From: Rhodospirillales bacterium
Lineage (GTDB): Bacteria > Pseudomonadota > Alphaproteobacteria > Rhodospirillales > Defluviicoccaceae
DNA length: 64,000 bases
Assembly: GCA_007694935.1 (NCBI GenBank)
Contig: REES01000082.1
Location: 36,315 to 100,314 of the forward strand
Reading direction: 5' to 3'
Shown: positions 25,007 through 36,920 of the stretch, one piece after another
Layout of the letters: the number at the start of each line of letters is the position of its first letter
How positions within the stretch are numbered: the first letter of the stretch is position 1
Notes under the pieces: model-generated
Seen by the model: only the letters and a program-made list of their open reading frames with translations
Told to the model about the DNA's origin: nothing
Databases searched by the model: none
Translations under genes and position numbers: made by a program

Positions 25007-28000
25007 CCGGCCCTCCGCGTCGGTTCGGTCCTGCCGGCAACCGTTTTGGTCTTGGCATCGCCGACCCCGGCCGGGGCCAGCTCGGATCCGCCGAGTGCAA
25101 TCTGCGCCAGCTTCCTCACCAGGTAGCGCACTCCGGCCAGCCGGTCCCCCGGCGTCTCCCAGCTTCGCCGGTACACCAGCTTGTGGTCCGGCCGCAGCTT
25201 GGTGGAGGTGGCGTTGGCGGCGATGAAGCGCACCAGGCCCGCCGGGTTGGCGAAGGTATCGCCCCGAAACGTCACCACCGCCCCCTTTGGCCCGGCATCC
25301 ACCTTGTCGATCCCGGCCCGCCGGCACTGCTGTTTGATCGCGATCACCTGCAGCAGGTTCTCCACCTCGTCGGGCAGCGGGCCGAACCGGTCGATCAACT
25401 CAGCGGCGAAGCCCTCCAGCTCCTGCGCCGTGGTCAGATCCCCGAGCCGCCGGTAGAGCCCCAGCCGTACCCCAAGGTCGGCGACGAAGGCGTCCGGGAT
25501 CAGCACGCTCAGCCCGATGGCGAGCTGCGGGCTCCATGCCTCCTCGGCCGGTCGGCCGTCGTCGCCGCCGCGGGCCTCGGCCACCGCCTCTTCCAGCATC
25601 TGCTGATACAGTTCGATGCCGACTTCGCGGATGTGCCCCGACTGCTCCTCGCCCAGGAGGTTGCCGGCGCCACGAATGTCGAGATCGTGACTGGCCAAGG
25701 TGAAGCCGGCACCGAGCGCGTCCAGGGTCTGCATCACCTCCAGGCGCTTTTGCGCCGCCGGCGTGATCTTGCGGCGCGGCGGCAGAGTCAGGTAGGCGTA
25801 GGCCCGGGTCTTGGAGCGCCCGACCCGGCCGCGAAGCTGATAGAGCTGGGCCAAGCCGAACATATCGGCCCGGTGGATCACGATGGTGTTGACCGCCGGC
25901 AGGTCAAGGCCGGACTCGACGATGTTGGTGGACAGCAGCACGTCATAGCGGCCGTCGTAGAAGGCGCTGATGGCCGCTTCCAGGTCCTTGGGCGCGAGGC
26001 GGCCATGGGCAGTGATGACCTTGACCTCGGGCACCAGTTCGGCCAGCGCCTTGGCGACGTCGTCCAGGTCCTCGATGCGAGGGCAGACATAGAACGTCTG
26101 GCCGCCGCGATAGCGCTCCCGCAGGATCGCTTCGCGCACCACCACCGGATCAAACGGCAGCACAAAGGTGCGCACTGCCAAGCGGTCCACCGGCGGGGTG
26201 GCGATCAGGCTCATCTCCCGCACCCCGGACAGCGCCATCTGCAACGTGCGGGGGATCGGTGTGGCGGTCAGGGTGAGCACATGCACATCCTCCCGCAACC
26301 GTTTCAGCGCTTCCTTGTGGGCCACCCCGAAGTGCTGCTCCTCGTCGACGATCAGCAGGCCGAGATCGCGGAATCGGATCCCGCGAGCCAGCAAGGCGTG
26401 GGTGCCGATCACGACATCGATCGCGCCATCGGCGAGGCCGGCCTTGACCGCACGCGCCTCCTTGGCGGAGACCAGCCGGGAGAGCTGACCGATCTTCACG
26501 GGATAGCCGGTGAAACGGGCGCGGAAGGTCTCGAAATGCTGGCGGCTCAGCAGTGTAGTCGGCACCACCACCGCCACCTGCCGGCCCTCAAGCGCGGTCA
26601 CGAAGGCCGCCCGCAGTGCCACCTCGGTCTTGCCGAAGCCGACATCGCCGCAGATCAGCCGGTCGGTGGGGCGCCCGCCGGCAAGATCGGTCAGGGTATC
26701 GTCGATGGCCCGCGCCTGATCATCGGTCTCGGCGAACGGGAAGCGGGCGCAGAACTCGGCGTAGGCGCCTTCCGGCGGCATCATCACCGGCGCCTGACGC
26801 AGGCTGCGCGACGCCGCCACCCGGATGAGCTCATCGGCCATGGCACGGATGCGCGCCTTCATCCGGGCCTTGCGCGCCTGCCACTGCGCACTGCCCAGGC
26901 GGTCGAGCTGAACCCCGGCGGTCTCCGAGCCGTAGCGGCCGATGACGTCGATGTTCTCCACCGGCAGGAACAGCCGGTCGTTGCCGGCGTAGCGGATGCG
27001 CAGGCAATCATGCGGCGCGCCCGCCACCGAGATGGTTTCCAGCCCCTCGTAGCAGCCGATGCCATGCTCGGCATGGACCACCAAGTCGCCCGGCGAGAGC
27101 GCCGAGGCCTCGGCAATGAAATTCTCCGGCTTCAGCCGCTTGCCGGTGCGGCGGACCAGGCGGTCACCGAGGACGTCCTGCTCTGCGATCACGGCGAGGT
27201 CGCGGGCGACGAACCCCTGTTCCAGCGGCAACACCACCACGCTGGTCACGTCGGTCACGCCGGCGGTCACCTGCGCCCAGGTGTCCACCGCCGCCGCACG
27301 GATGCCGTGTTCCGCCAGGATGGCGCGCAGGCGGTCCCGAGCCCCCGTCGAGGTTGCGGCGATGACGGTAAGGCGCCCGGCTTCCCGGTGCTCGGCCACT
27401 CGCCCGGCCAGGGCATCGAAGACATTGACGTCACCACGGCGGCGCGCCTCGGCGAAATCGAGTCCGGGGCGCCCGCCCGCATCCACCGTGCCATCCGTTC
27501 CGCGTACCGCGTCGGCAGGCGCCGCAAAGGGCAAAAGAGTTCCGACCGGTCGCGACGCGAGACGACGCTGCCAGTCAGCGGCATCCAGGAACAGGCGCTC
27601 GGGCGGCAGCGGCCGGTAGGGCGCGCCACCACCGGTGATGGCGGACGCCGGGGCGGCGAGGCGTGCGGCATAGTACTCGGCAATCAGGTCAAGCCGCGCC
27701 TCCACCGCCGCATCCAACTGGTGATCCAGGATCACCGCCGCGTCCGGGAGGTAGTCGAAGGCGGTGGCCAACCGGTGGTGAAACAGGGGCAGCCAGTGCT
27801 CCATGCCGATGTGGCGCTGACCGGCGGAAATCGCCTCGTACAACGGGTCTTCGTCATCCACCGCCCCGAACAGGGCACGATAGCCGGAGCGGAAGCGGAC
27901 GATGGCATCCTCGTCCAGGGTCACCTCGCTGACCGGCCGGAGCAGTGCCTGATCCACCGTATCGGTGCTGCGCTGGGTGACCGGATCGAAGGTGCGGATG

Positions 28001-28590
28001 GTTTCGACGTCGTCACCGAAGAAATCGAGCCGGAGCGGTTCCTCGCAGCCGGGCGGAAACACGTCGATGATGCCGCCGCGGAGCGCGAACTCGCCGGGTT
28101 CCCGCACCGTGCCGGTGCGCTGATACCCGTGACGCTGCAGGAACGCCAGCAGGGCCGCCGGTTCCAGCCGTCCCCCCCGCACCACCGGAAGCAAGGCCCC
28201 GCGAAGGGCTTCAGCCGGCGGCAGCCGTTGCAGCACCGCCGAGACGGTGGTCAGCACCACCCGGCCTTTGCCCGCAGACTCCGTCAGCAGCCGGCTCAGG
28301 GTGGCGATGCGGCGGCTGACGATCAGCGGGTTGGGAGAGACCCGGTCATAGGGGAGACAGTCCCAGGCGGGAAGTTCCAGCCGTTCCAGGTCGGGGGCGA
28401 AAAACGCCAGCGCCTCCGCCATGCGGGCCAGCTTGGTATCATCCCGGGCGACGAACAGCAGGCCGCCCGGAAGCCGCGAGGCGATCCCCGCCAGCAGCAG
28501 CGCATCGTAACCGTCGGGCGCTCCCGCGATCCGGCGCAGCCCCGGTTCCAGGAAGAGTTTATCTAGAGGGGTCAAGGGACTACTGGACAA
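25003..28590 (-). CDS. mfd: Transcription-repair coupling factor Mfd
   Basis: Mfd removes RNA polymerase stalled at DNA damage and recruits UvrA. The 1195 residues cover the UvrB-like N-terminal domains (LPAWDCLPYDRVSPN, about 73–87), the polymerase-interaction domain (GDLVVHAEHGIG, about 500) and the RecG-like SF2 motor with CGDVGFGKTEVALRAAF, DEEQHFG and the TRG-type motif VGRSKTRAYAY, then the C-terminal TRCF domain (VLIPDAFVADLGVRLGLYRR). The start is TTG 28590, overlapping the sdhE stop by 11 bases. It is full length with no damage. Confidence 0.96.
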   Translation of the reverse strand: MSSSPLTPLDKLFLEPGLRRIAGAPDGYDALLLAGIASRLPGGLLFVARDDTKLARMAEALAFFAPDLERLELPAWDCLPYDRVSPNPLIVSRRIATLSRLLTESAGKGRVVLTTVSAVLQRLPPAEALRGALLPVVRGGRLEPAALLAFLQRHGYQRTGTVREPGEFALRGGIIDVFPPGCEEPLRLDFFGDDVETIRTFDPVTQRSTDTVDQALLRPVSEVTLDEDAIVRFRSGYRALFGAVDDEDPLYEAISAGQRHIGMEHWLPLFHHRLATAFDYLPDAAVILDHQLDAAVEARLDLIAEYYAARLAAPASAITGGGAPYRPLPPERLFLDAADWQRRLASRPVGTLLPFAAPADAVRGTDGTVDAGGRPGLDFAEARRRGDVNVFDALAGRVAEHREAGRLTVIAATSTGARDRLRAILAEHGIRAAAVDTWAQVTAGVTDVTSVVVLPLEQGFVARDLAVIAEQDVLGDRLVRRTGKRLKPENFIAEASALSPGDLVVHAEHGIGCYEGLETISVAGAPHDCLRIRYAGNDRLFLPVENIDVIGRYGSETAGVQLDRLGSAQWQARKARMKARIRAMADELIRVAASRSLRQAPVMMPPEGAYAEFCARFPFAETDDQARAIDDTLTDLAGGRPTDRLICGDVGFGKTEVALRAAFVTALEGRQVAVVVPTTLLSRQHFETFRARFTGYPVKIGQLSRLVSAKEARAVKAGLADGAIDVVIGTHALLARGIRFRDLGLLIVDEEQHFGVAHKEALKRLREDVHVLTLTATPIPRTLQMALSGVREMSLIATPPVDRLAVRTFVLPFDPVVVREAILRERYRGGQTFYVCPRIEDLDDVAKALAELVPEVKVITAHGRLAPKDLEAAISAFYDGRYDVLLSTNIVESGLDLPAVNTIVIHRADMFGLAQLYQLRGRVGRSKTRAYAYLTLPPRRKITPAAQKRLEVMQTLDALGAGFTLASHDLDIRGAGNLLGEEQSGHIREVGIELYQQMLEEAVAEARGGDDGRPAEEAWSPQLAIGLSVLIPDAFVADLGVRLGLYRRLGDLTTAQELEGFAAELIDRFGPLPDEVENLLQVIAIKQQCRRAGIDKVDAGPKGAVVTFRGDTFANPAGLVRFIAANATSTKLRPDHKLVYRRSWETPGDRLAGVRYLVRKLAQIALGGSELAPAGVGDAKTKTVAGRTEPTRRAG

Positions 28591-28846
28591 ATTTGAAGGT
28601 TTGCAGCATCCGCATCACCGGATGGTCCAGGTCCTCCGGCACCGCCTGGCGGCCGACGATCCAGTTGTGGATGTCAAGATCGTTGTGATCCATCAGCAGC
28701 GCTTCCAGCCAAGCCACGTCGTCGTCGCTCAGCTGATCGAGGTGCCGGTCGGCAAACGTCCCGATCAGCAGGTCGTTCTCCTTCATGCCGGTGTGGTGGC
28801 AGCGGAACAGAAGCCGCTTGCGTCGGATGGTCCTGTCGTCGGTCAT
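28580..28846 (-). CDS. sdhE: FAD assembly factor SdhE (succinate dehydrogenase)
   Basis: SdhE helps attach FAD covalently to SdhA. The 88-residue product has the family features RRKRLLFRC, DLLIGTFAD, DVAWLEALLMD, DLDIHNWIVGRQAVP and the closing LQTFKF. The usual RGxxE motif reads TGMKE (19–23) here: Gly and Glu remain but the conserved Arg is Thr. ATG 28846 gives the standard N-terminus; the longer frame is GC-rich noise. The order sdhE–mfd is common in Alphaproteobacteria. Confidence 0.9.
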   Translation of the reverse strand: MTDDRTIRRKRLLFRCHHTGMKENDLLIGTFADRHLDQLSDDDVAWLEALLMDHNDLDIHNWIVGRQAVPEDLDHPVMRMLQTFKFVQ

Positions 28847-28999
28847 CACGCCCTTCGGTCTCTTGCGCCTACCGGATATAGCGGTCGCGGGCCGACCTGT
28901 CAGCGGCCACCGTACCGGAACTCGAGCGGCCGGCGGAACCATGACGTCCGCCGGCCGGCAAACCGGGCCTGGTGATGCGCCGCGACCGCGCCGGCCGGG

Positions 29000-31900
29000 C
29001 TACATGCTGCGGCGGTACTTGCCGCCCACCTCGAACAATGCCTGGGTGATCTGTCCCAGGGACAACACCCGGACGGCGTCCATCAGCGCCTCGAACAGGT
29101 TGTCGCCGGCCACCGCCGCGTCCTGGAGCCTTCGGACCATCGCCGGGCCATCATCGGCATTGCGCGCCTGGAACTCCCGCAAGCGCCGGATCTGGCTCTG
29201 CTTCTCCTCCTCGGTGGAGCGCGCCAGCTCGGGTGTCGGCATCACCATGCCCTCCGGGTTGACGAACGTGTTGACGCCGATGATGGGATAGCTGCCGTCG
29301 TGCTTCTTGCGCTCGTAATACAGGGACTCGTCCTGGATCTTGCCGCGCTGGTAGCCCGTTTCCATCGCCCCCAGGACCCCGCCCCGCTCGCTGATGCGCT
29401 CGAACTCCTTCAGCACCGCCTCCTCCACCAGGTCGGTCAACTCGTCGATGACGAAGGCCCCCTGGTTGGGGTTCTCGTTCTTGGCGAGGCCCCATTCGCG
29501 GTTGATGATGAGCTGGATCGCCAGCGCCCGGCGCACGCTGTCCTCGGTGGGGGTGGTGATCGCCTCGTCGTAAGCGTTGGTGTGCAGGCTGTTGGTGTTG
29601 TCGTAGGTGGCGATCAGCGCCTGCAGGGTGGTGCGGATGTCGTTGAAATCATACTCCTGGGCGTGCAGGGACCGACCCGACGTCTGGGTATGGTACTTGA
29701 GCTTCTGGGAGCGCTCGTTGCCGCCGTACTTGAAGCGGAGCGCCGACGACCAGATCCGCCGGGCGACCCGGCCCATCACTGCGTACTCGGGGTCCATGCC
29801 GGCGGAGAAGAAGAACGACAGGTTTGGCGCGAAATCGTCGATGTGCATGCCCCGGGCCAGGTACGCCTCCACGTAGGTGAAGCCGTTGGCCAGGGTGAAG
29901 GCGAGCTGGGAGATGGGGTTGGCGCCGGCCTCGGCAATGTGATAGCCGGAGATCGATACGGAGTAGAAGTTGCGAATCCGCTGATGGACAAAGTACTCTT
30001 GAATGTCTGCCATCATCCGGAGCGCAAACTCTGTCGAGAAAATGCAGGTGTTCTGCCCTTGGTCTTCCTTGAGGATATCCGCTTGCACCGTGCCGCGGAC
30101 GTTCTCCAGAACCCAGGTGCGGATCTTGTTTGCCTCTTCCTCAGTCGGCTTCCGCCCGTTCTCATCTTCGAAGCGGGCAATTTTCTGGTCGATCGCCGCG
30201 TTGAAGAACATGGCGAGGATCGACGGCGCCGGCCCGTTGATGGTCATCGACACCGAGTTGCGCGGATCGGTGAGGTCGAAGCCGTCGTACAGCGCCTTGA
30301 TATCGTCCACGGTGGCGATGGACACGCCTGAATTGCCGACCTTGCCGTAGATGTCCGGCTGCTCGTCCGGATCGAAACCATACAGGGTCACCGAATCGAA
30401 CGCGGTGGACAGCCGCTTGGCCTCCGAATGGCGGGACAGATACTTGAAGCGGCGGTTGGTGCGGAAGGGGTCGCCTTCGCCGGCGAACATCCGCGTCGGG
30501 TCCTCGCCCTCGCGGCGGAAGGCGAACACGCCGCCGGTGTAGGGGAAGGCGCCGGGCACGTTCTCCTTTAAGAGCCACTTCAGCCGCTCGCCGTCATCCT
30601 GGTAGCGGGGCAGCGCCACCTTGGGAATGCGGCTGCCCGACAGCGAGGTGGTGAAGAGCTTCGTGCGGATCTCCTTGTCCCGCATCCGCACCACGTACTC
30701 GTCGCCGGAATAGGCCTGCTGGATATCGTTCCAGGTCTCCAGCAGCTTGCGGGCGCGGGGATCGATCGCCTTGTCCCGCTCGGCGAGCAGGTCGGCGAGC
30801 GCCGCGACGTCCTTGCCGGCGGCCTCCACCATGCGTTTGGCTTCGCGCAGCTGCTGGCGTTCGCGCGCGATCGCGACCTGTTCGCCGATGATGCGGTGGT
30901 AGTCCCGAACCGTTTCAGCGACTTCCGCCAGGTAGCGGCGGCGGTTGGCCGGCACGATGCCGGCGCCCGGGTCGGAAGACTTGACGGTAACCTCGGGCGC
31001 CATCATCTCCCAGTGGCTGAGGCTCTTCTCGTTGAACTGCCGCACCAATTCCCGGTACAGGGCGGTCACGCCCGTGTCGTTGAAGGTGGAAGCGATGGTG
31101 CCGAACACCGGCATCTCGTCCGGCGATATCGTGAAAGCCTCCCGGTTGCGCTGCATCTGCTTGGCGACATCGCGCAGCGCATCCCGCGCCCCCTGACGGT
31201 CGAACTTGTTGATCGCCACCACGTCGGCGAAATCCAGCATGTCGATTTTTTCCAGCTGGGAGGCGGCGCCGAACTCCGGCGTCATCACATAGACCGAGAG
31301 GTCGACGAACGGCACGATGCCGGCATCGCCCTGGCCGATGCCCGGCGTCTCGACAATCACCAAGTCGAAGCGCGCCGCCCTGGCGGCGGCGATCATGTCG
31401 GTCAAGGTCCGTGGCACGTCCTGGTCGGCGCCGCGGGTGGCGATCGAGCGCATGTAGACGTTGTCGGCGTCGATCGCGTTCATGCGGATGCGGTCGCCGA
31501 GCAGAGCGCCGCCGGTTTTGCGCCGGGACGGGTCGATGGCGATGATCGCGATTCTGGGCTCGCCGCTGTAGCGTCGGAACCGGCGCACCACCTCGTCGGT
31601 CAGGGACGACTTGCCGGCGCCGCCGGTGCCGGTGATGCCGAGCACGGGAACGACGCCGCGGCGATGGGCCAGGGCGTGCAGCTCGTCCCGCTGGACGTCG
31701 CTCAGGCGCTCGTCCTGCAGCGCCGTCAGCACCCGGGCGAGAGTCCGCATGTCGCCCGCGCTGAGCGCCTTGATGTCGATCACCCCGTCCCCCAAAGGAT
31801 CGAAGTCGGCGCGCGCCATCATGTCGTCGATCATCCCTTGGAGACCGAGCTTGCGGCCATCCTCGGGTGTGTAGATCTTGGCCACACCGTAGGCGTGCAG

Positions 31901-32281
31901 TTCGTCCACCTCCTCATGGACGATCACGCCCCCGCCGCCGCCGAACACCTTGACATGGTCGCCGCCACGCTGGCGCAGCAGGTCGAGCATGTACTTGAAG
32001 TACTCCATATGCCCGCCCTGGTAGGAGCTGATGGCGATGCCCTGTACATCCTCCTGCAGCGCCGCCGTCACCACCTCCTCCACCGAGCGGTTATGGCCGA
32101 GGTGGATGACCTCGGCACCGGCACCTTGCAGCATGCGCCGGATGATGTTGATGGAGGCGTCGTGACCGTCGAACAGGCTGGCGGCGGTGACGAACCGGAT
32201 CGGATTGCGGAACCGGCCATAAGCGCGGTTGTCTTCGCTCGGCAGGCTGGCGCGGTCGAGGACGACGATATCGTCAGGCAC
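29000..32281 (-). CDS. icmF: Fused isobutyryl-CoA mutase with G-protein chaperone, IcmF
   Basis: A B12 enzyme that interconverts isobutyryl-CoA and n-butyryl-CoA. The 1093 residues run as in IcmF: an N-terminal cobalamin domain ([11 protein letters not shown] with H40 as cobalt ligand, [17 protein letters not shown]), a MeaI-type GTPase ([12 protein letters not shown], 215–226; [24 protein letters not shown]), then the TIM-barrel mutase domain. The GVFAF and GQNTCIFS motifs have Phe and Gln where methylmalonyl-CoA mutases have Tyr and Arg, favouring isobutyryl-CoA. The start is GTG 32281 with a GGAGGAG Shine-Dalgarno. Confidence 0.94.
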   Translation of the reverse strand: MPDDIVVLDRASLPSEDNRAYGRFRNPIRFVTAASLFDGHDASINIIRRMLQGAGAEVIHLGHNRSVEEVVTAALQEDVQGIAISSYQGGHMEYFKYMLDLLRQRGGDHVKVFGGGGGVIVHEEVDELHAYGVAKIYTPEDGRKLGLQGMIDDMMARADFDPLGDGVIDIKALSAGDMRTLARVLTALQDERLSDVQRDELHALAHRRGVVPVLGITGTGGAGKSSLTDEVVRRFRRYSGEPRIAIIAIDPSRRKTGGALLGDRIRMNAIDADNVYMRSIATRGADQDVPRTLTDMIAAARAARFDLVIVETPGIGQGDAGIVPFVDLSVYVMTPEFGAASQLEKIDMLDFADVVAINKFDRQGARDALRDVAKQMQRNREAFTISPDEMPVFGTIASTFNDTGVTALYRELVRQFNEKSLSHWEMMAPEVTVKSSDPGAGIVPANRRRYLAEVAETVRDYHRIIGEQVAIARERQQLREAKRMVEAAGKDVAALADLLAERDKAIDPRARKLLETWNDIQQAYSGDEYVVRMRDKEIRTKLFTTSLSGSRIPKVALPRYQDDGERLKWLLKENVPGAFPYTGGVFAFRREGEDPTRMFAGEGDPFRTNRRFKYLSRHSEAKRLSTAFDSVTLYGFDPDEQPDIYGKVGNSGVSIATVDDIKALYDGFDLTDPRNSVSMTINGPAPSILAMFFNAAIDQKIARFEDENGRKPTEEEANKIRTWVLENVRGTVQADILKEDQGQNTCIFSTEFALRMMADIQEYFVHQRIRNFYSVSISGYHIAEAGANPISQLAFTLANGFTYVEAYLARGMHIDDFAPNLSFFFSAGMDPEYAVMGRVARRIWSSALRFKYGGNERSQKLKYHTQTSGRSLHAQEYDFNDIRTTLQALIATYDNTNSLHTNAYDEAITTPTEDSVRRALAIQLIINREWGLAKNENPNQGAFVIDELTDLVEEAVLKEFERISERGGVLGAMETGYQRGKIQDESLYYERKKHDGSYPIIGVNTFVNPEGMVMPTPELARSTEEEKQSQIRRLREFQARNADDGPAMVRRLQDAAVAGDNLFEALMDAVRVLSLGQITQALFEVGGKYRRSM

Positions 32282-32420
32282 GGTGATCTCCTCCGTTTCT
32301 TGTTCGCGTTGATGTACCCCGGGTCGCTTCACCGGAGCACGCTGATCGCAAGGGCGGCATGGCAAGATCCCTCCCCAAGCGCGCAACGTGCATCGCCGGC
32401 CGGTCGGGAGCGGAAAGTTG

Positions 32421-32436
32421 ACGTTTACGTAAACGT
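32421..32436. promoter_or_regulatory. Perfect 16-base palindrome between icmF and metY
   Basis: ACGTTTACGTAAACGT reads the same on both strands; the TTG before it and AAG after it extend the symmetry with one mismatch. It lies about 140 bases before icmF and 150 before metY, in a 304-base divergent gap with no gene. It resembles operators of MerR-type LiuR regulators of branched-chain amino acid catabolism, which fits icmF. This assignment is inference; the regulator gene is not in the window. Confidence 0.6.
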
Positions 32437-32585
32437 AAGCGATTCGGTTTTGCCTTGCAAGCATGCGGGTGGCGGCGGCCAACCGGCGAAATGCGACGCC
32501 GTAAAGGAGTCACACCGGCTCCGGCGAGCGTGTATGCTCCCCCACCGCCGATCAAGGGGCGCAAAGATCTGACGAGGGACACGCC

Positions 32586-34918
<2,333 letters not shown>

Positions 34919-34978
34919 CGGCGTTGTCGGCGCGCCCCGCTGCGAAAGGGTCTGGCCCCGCACGAGGACGAAGAGGCG

Positions 34979-36901
34979 ATGGCCAGAAAACCGGACATGG
35001 CGGCCGCGCTGGTGGCGGAAGCCGCGGCTGAGCAGGAACGTGGCGCGTTCGCATCGTCGCTCCGGTTGTGCCAGCGGGCCCTGGAGCTCGATCCGCGCCA
35101 TGCCGATGCCCACCTGCACCTGGGCGTGGCACTTCGCCAGACGGGGCAGCCCGACGAAGCGCTGCGTCACTTGCGCCGGGCGGTCAAGCTGAAACCGCGG
35201 CATCCGCTGGCGCACCTCTGCCTGGGCGAGCTGCTGGGCGAACGGGGGCACCGGGACGGCCACGCCGAACACTTGGCGACCGCCTATCTGCTCGCTTCGA
35301 CGGGCGCCGGCCCGCGCGAACGCCTGGTCGCGACGCTCATCCGGCCGCATCTGCTTCCCCGCCGGCCAGGCCCGCGGTTGCGCCAAGCCCTTTCCGCACT
35401 GATCGACGACGCGGCGGTAGACCGCCAGCGCTTGGTGCGCGCAGTGATGACGTTGGTGCGGGCGGAACCATCAGTCGCCGGCGCGATGGCCGCCGCCGCC
35501 TCTGGAGTGGTGGATCTGCGACAGGGTGCGCGGGAGCTCTACGCGGCGCTGGCGAGCCCGCCGGTCCTGTGCCTGCTTGAGACCACGATTGTCGCCGACG
35601 ACGGCATGGAGGTGCTGCTGACGGCGTTGCGCCGTGCGTGGCTGGAGAGCGTCCTTGCCGGAGCGCAGCGGCTGCTGCCCCAGCCGCGACTCCTGGCCGC
35701 CGCGGCGCTTCAGGCGGAAGCCACCGGCTGGGTATGGGCGGAGAGCGCGGCCGAGCGGGACGGCCTCAGGGCGCTGGAAGCGCGTCTGCAGGACCCGGCC
35801 ACCCGGATCGACCGGGACCATAGGGGAGAGCGGCCTTCGGCGACACTCCTCACCTATGCGCTCTACCGGCCGGTTGGTCCTTTCGTCAACGCGGCCACAA
35901 TCGACGGGCTCGCCGACGACATCTCGGAAAGTGCGGTGCTGCGACGGCATGTGACCGAGCCGGCACGGCAGGCGCGCTTGGCCGACTCCCTTTCGACGCT
36001 CACCGGGATCACCGACCCGACGTCCCGGAAGGTCCGCGCCCAGTACGAGGAGAGCCCCTATCCGCGGTGGCGCCAACTGCCGCAGCGGACACCGCAGCCT
36101 CTGGGGCGGGTCCTAGGCGACGTCCTAAGCGATCCTGACCTCGGCCGATCGCTTCATCACGAGGCGCCGCGCATCCTGGTCGCCGGCTGCGGCACCGGCC
36201 GGCACGCGCTGGCTACGGCGACCCGGTTCCGCGGAGCATCGGTCCTGGCGGTGGATCTCAGCCGCAGGGCGCTCGCCTACGCCGCCGACCAGGCGGAGCG
36301 ACTCGGCATCGGCAACGTCCGCTTTGCCCAGGCGGACATTGTGGAGTTGGATGCCTTTCCCGACCGGTTCGACGTGATCGAGTGTTCCGGCGTGCTGCAT
36401 CACATGACCGACCCGGAAGCCGGCTGGGCGGTGTTGCGGCGGCTGCTGGCCCCGGGCGGGCTGATGCGGATCGCTCTCTACAGCGTGCACGGCCGGGCGG
36501 GGATCGACCGTGCCCAGGCGGTCGCAGCCGAGCAGGGTCTCGCCGCCGATGCCGAAGGCATCCGGGCGCTGCGTGCCGCCATCTGCGCCCTGCCAACGGA
36601 TGATCCGGCGCGGATCATGGCGGGAAGCGCCGACTTCTATTCGATGGCCGGCTGCCGCGACATGTTCTTTCACGTGCATGAGGACCGCTTCACGTTGGAC
36701 CGCATCGAGCGCGCGCTGGCCGGTCTCGACTTGGACTTTCTGGGGTTCGAACTTCCCGATGCGCGCATGCGCACCTGGTACCGTCAGCGGTTTCCCGATG
36801 ACCCCGGCGCCCGTGTCCTCGGCAACTGGCAGAGGCTGGAGGAAGAACGGCCGGACATGTTCGCCGCCATGTACCAGTTCTGGTGCCGGGCGCGGGACTG
36901 A
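34979..36901 (+). CDS. TPR protein fused to SAM-dependent methyltransferase
   Basis: A 640-residue cytoplasmic protein. Residues about 10–85 hold two or more TPR-like helical repeats (RALELDPRHADAHLHLGVAL). A long helical middle follows. From about 345 comes the family signature KVRAQYEESPYPRW, then a class I methyltransferase with the SAM motif LVAGCGTGRHAL (about 400) and VIECSGVLHHMTDPEAGW. Similar fusions are frequent in Alphaproteobacteria; the substrate is unknown, perhaps a protein or a glycan-linked group. It is independent of hemB apart from strand and has no signal peptide. Confidence 0.85.
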   Translation: MARKPDMAAALVAEAAAEQERGAFASSLRLCQRALELDPRHADAHLHLGVALRQTGQPDEALRHLRRAVKLKPRHPLAHLCLGELLGERGHRDGHAEHLATAYLLASTGAGPRERLVATLIRPHLLPRRPGPRLRQALSALIDDAAVDRQRLVRAVMTLVRAEPSVAGAMAAAASGVVDLRQGARELYAALASPPVLCLLETTIVADDGMEVLLTALRRAWLESVLAGAQRLLPQPRLLAAAALQAEATGWVWAESAAERDGLRALEARLQDPATRIDRDHRGERPSATLLTYALYRPVGPFVNAATIDGLADDISESAVLRRHVTEPARQARLADSLSTLTGITDPTSRKVRAQYEESPYPRWRQLPQRTPQPLGRVLGDVLSDPDLGRSLHHEAPRILVAGCGTGRHALATATRFRGASVLAVDLSRRALAYAADQAERLGIGNVRFAQADIVELDAFPDRFDVIECSGVLHHMTDPEAGWAVLRRLLAPGGLMRIALYSVHGRAGIDRAQAVAAEQGLAADAEGIRALRAAICALPTDDPARIMAGSADFYSMAGCRDMFFHVHEDRFTLDRIERALAGLDLDFLGFELPDARMRTWYRQRFPDDPGARVLGNWQRLEEERPDMFAAMYQFWCRARD

Positions 36902-36920
36902 GCCGGGTCCATCGCCGGCG

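Noticed and set aside
24904..28566. A 1220-residue plus-strand open frame
   Set aside because: It is antisense to mfd along its length and has no recognisable domain; high GC removes stop codons in such frames.
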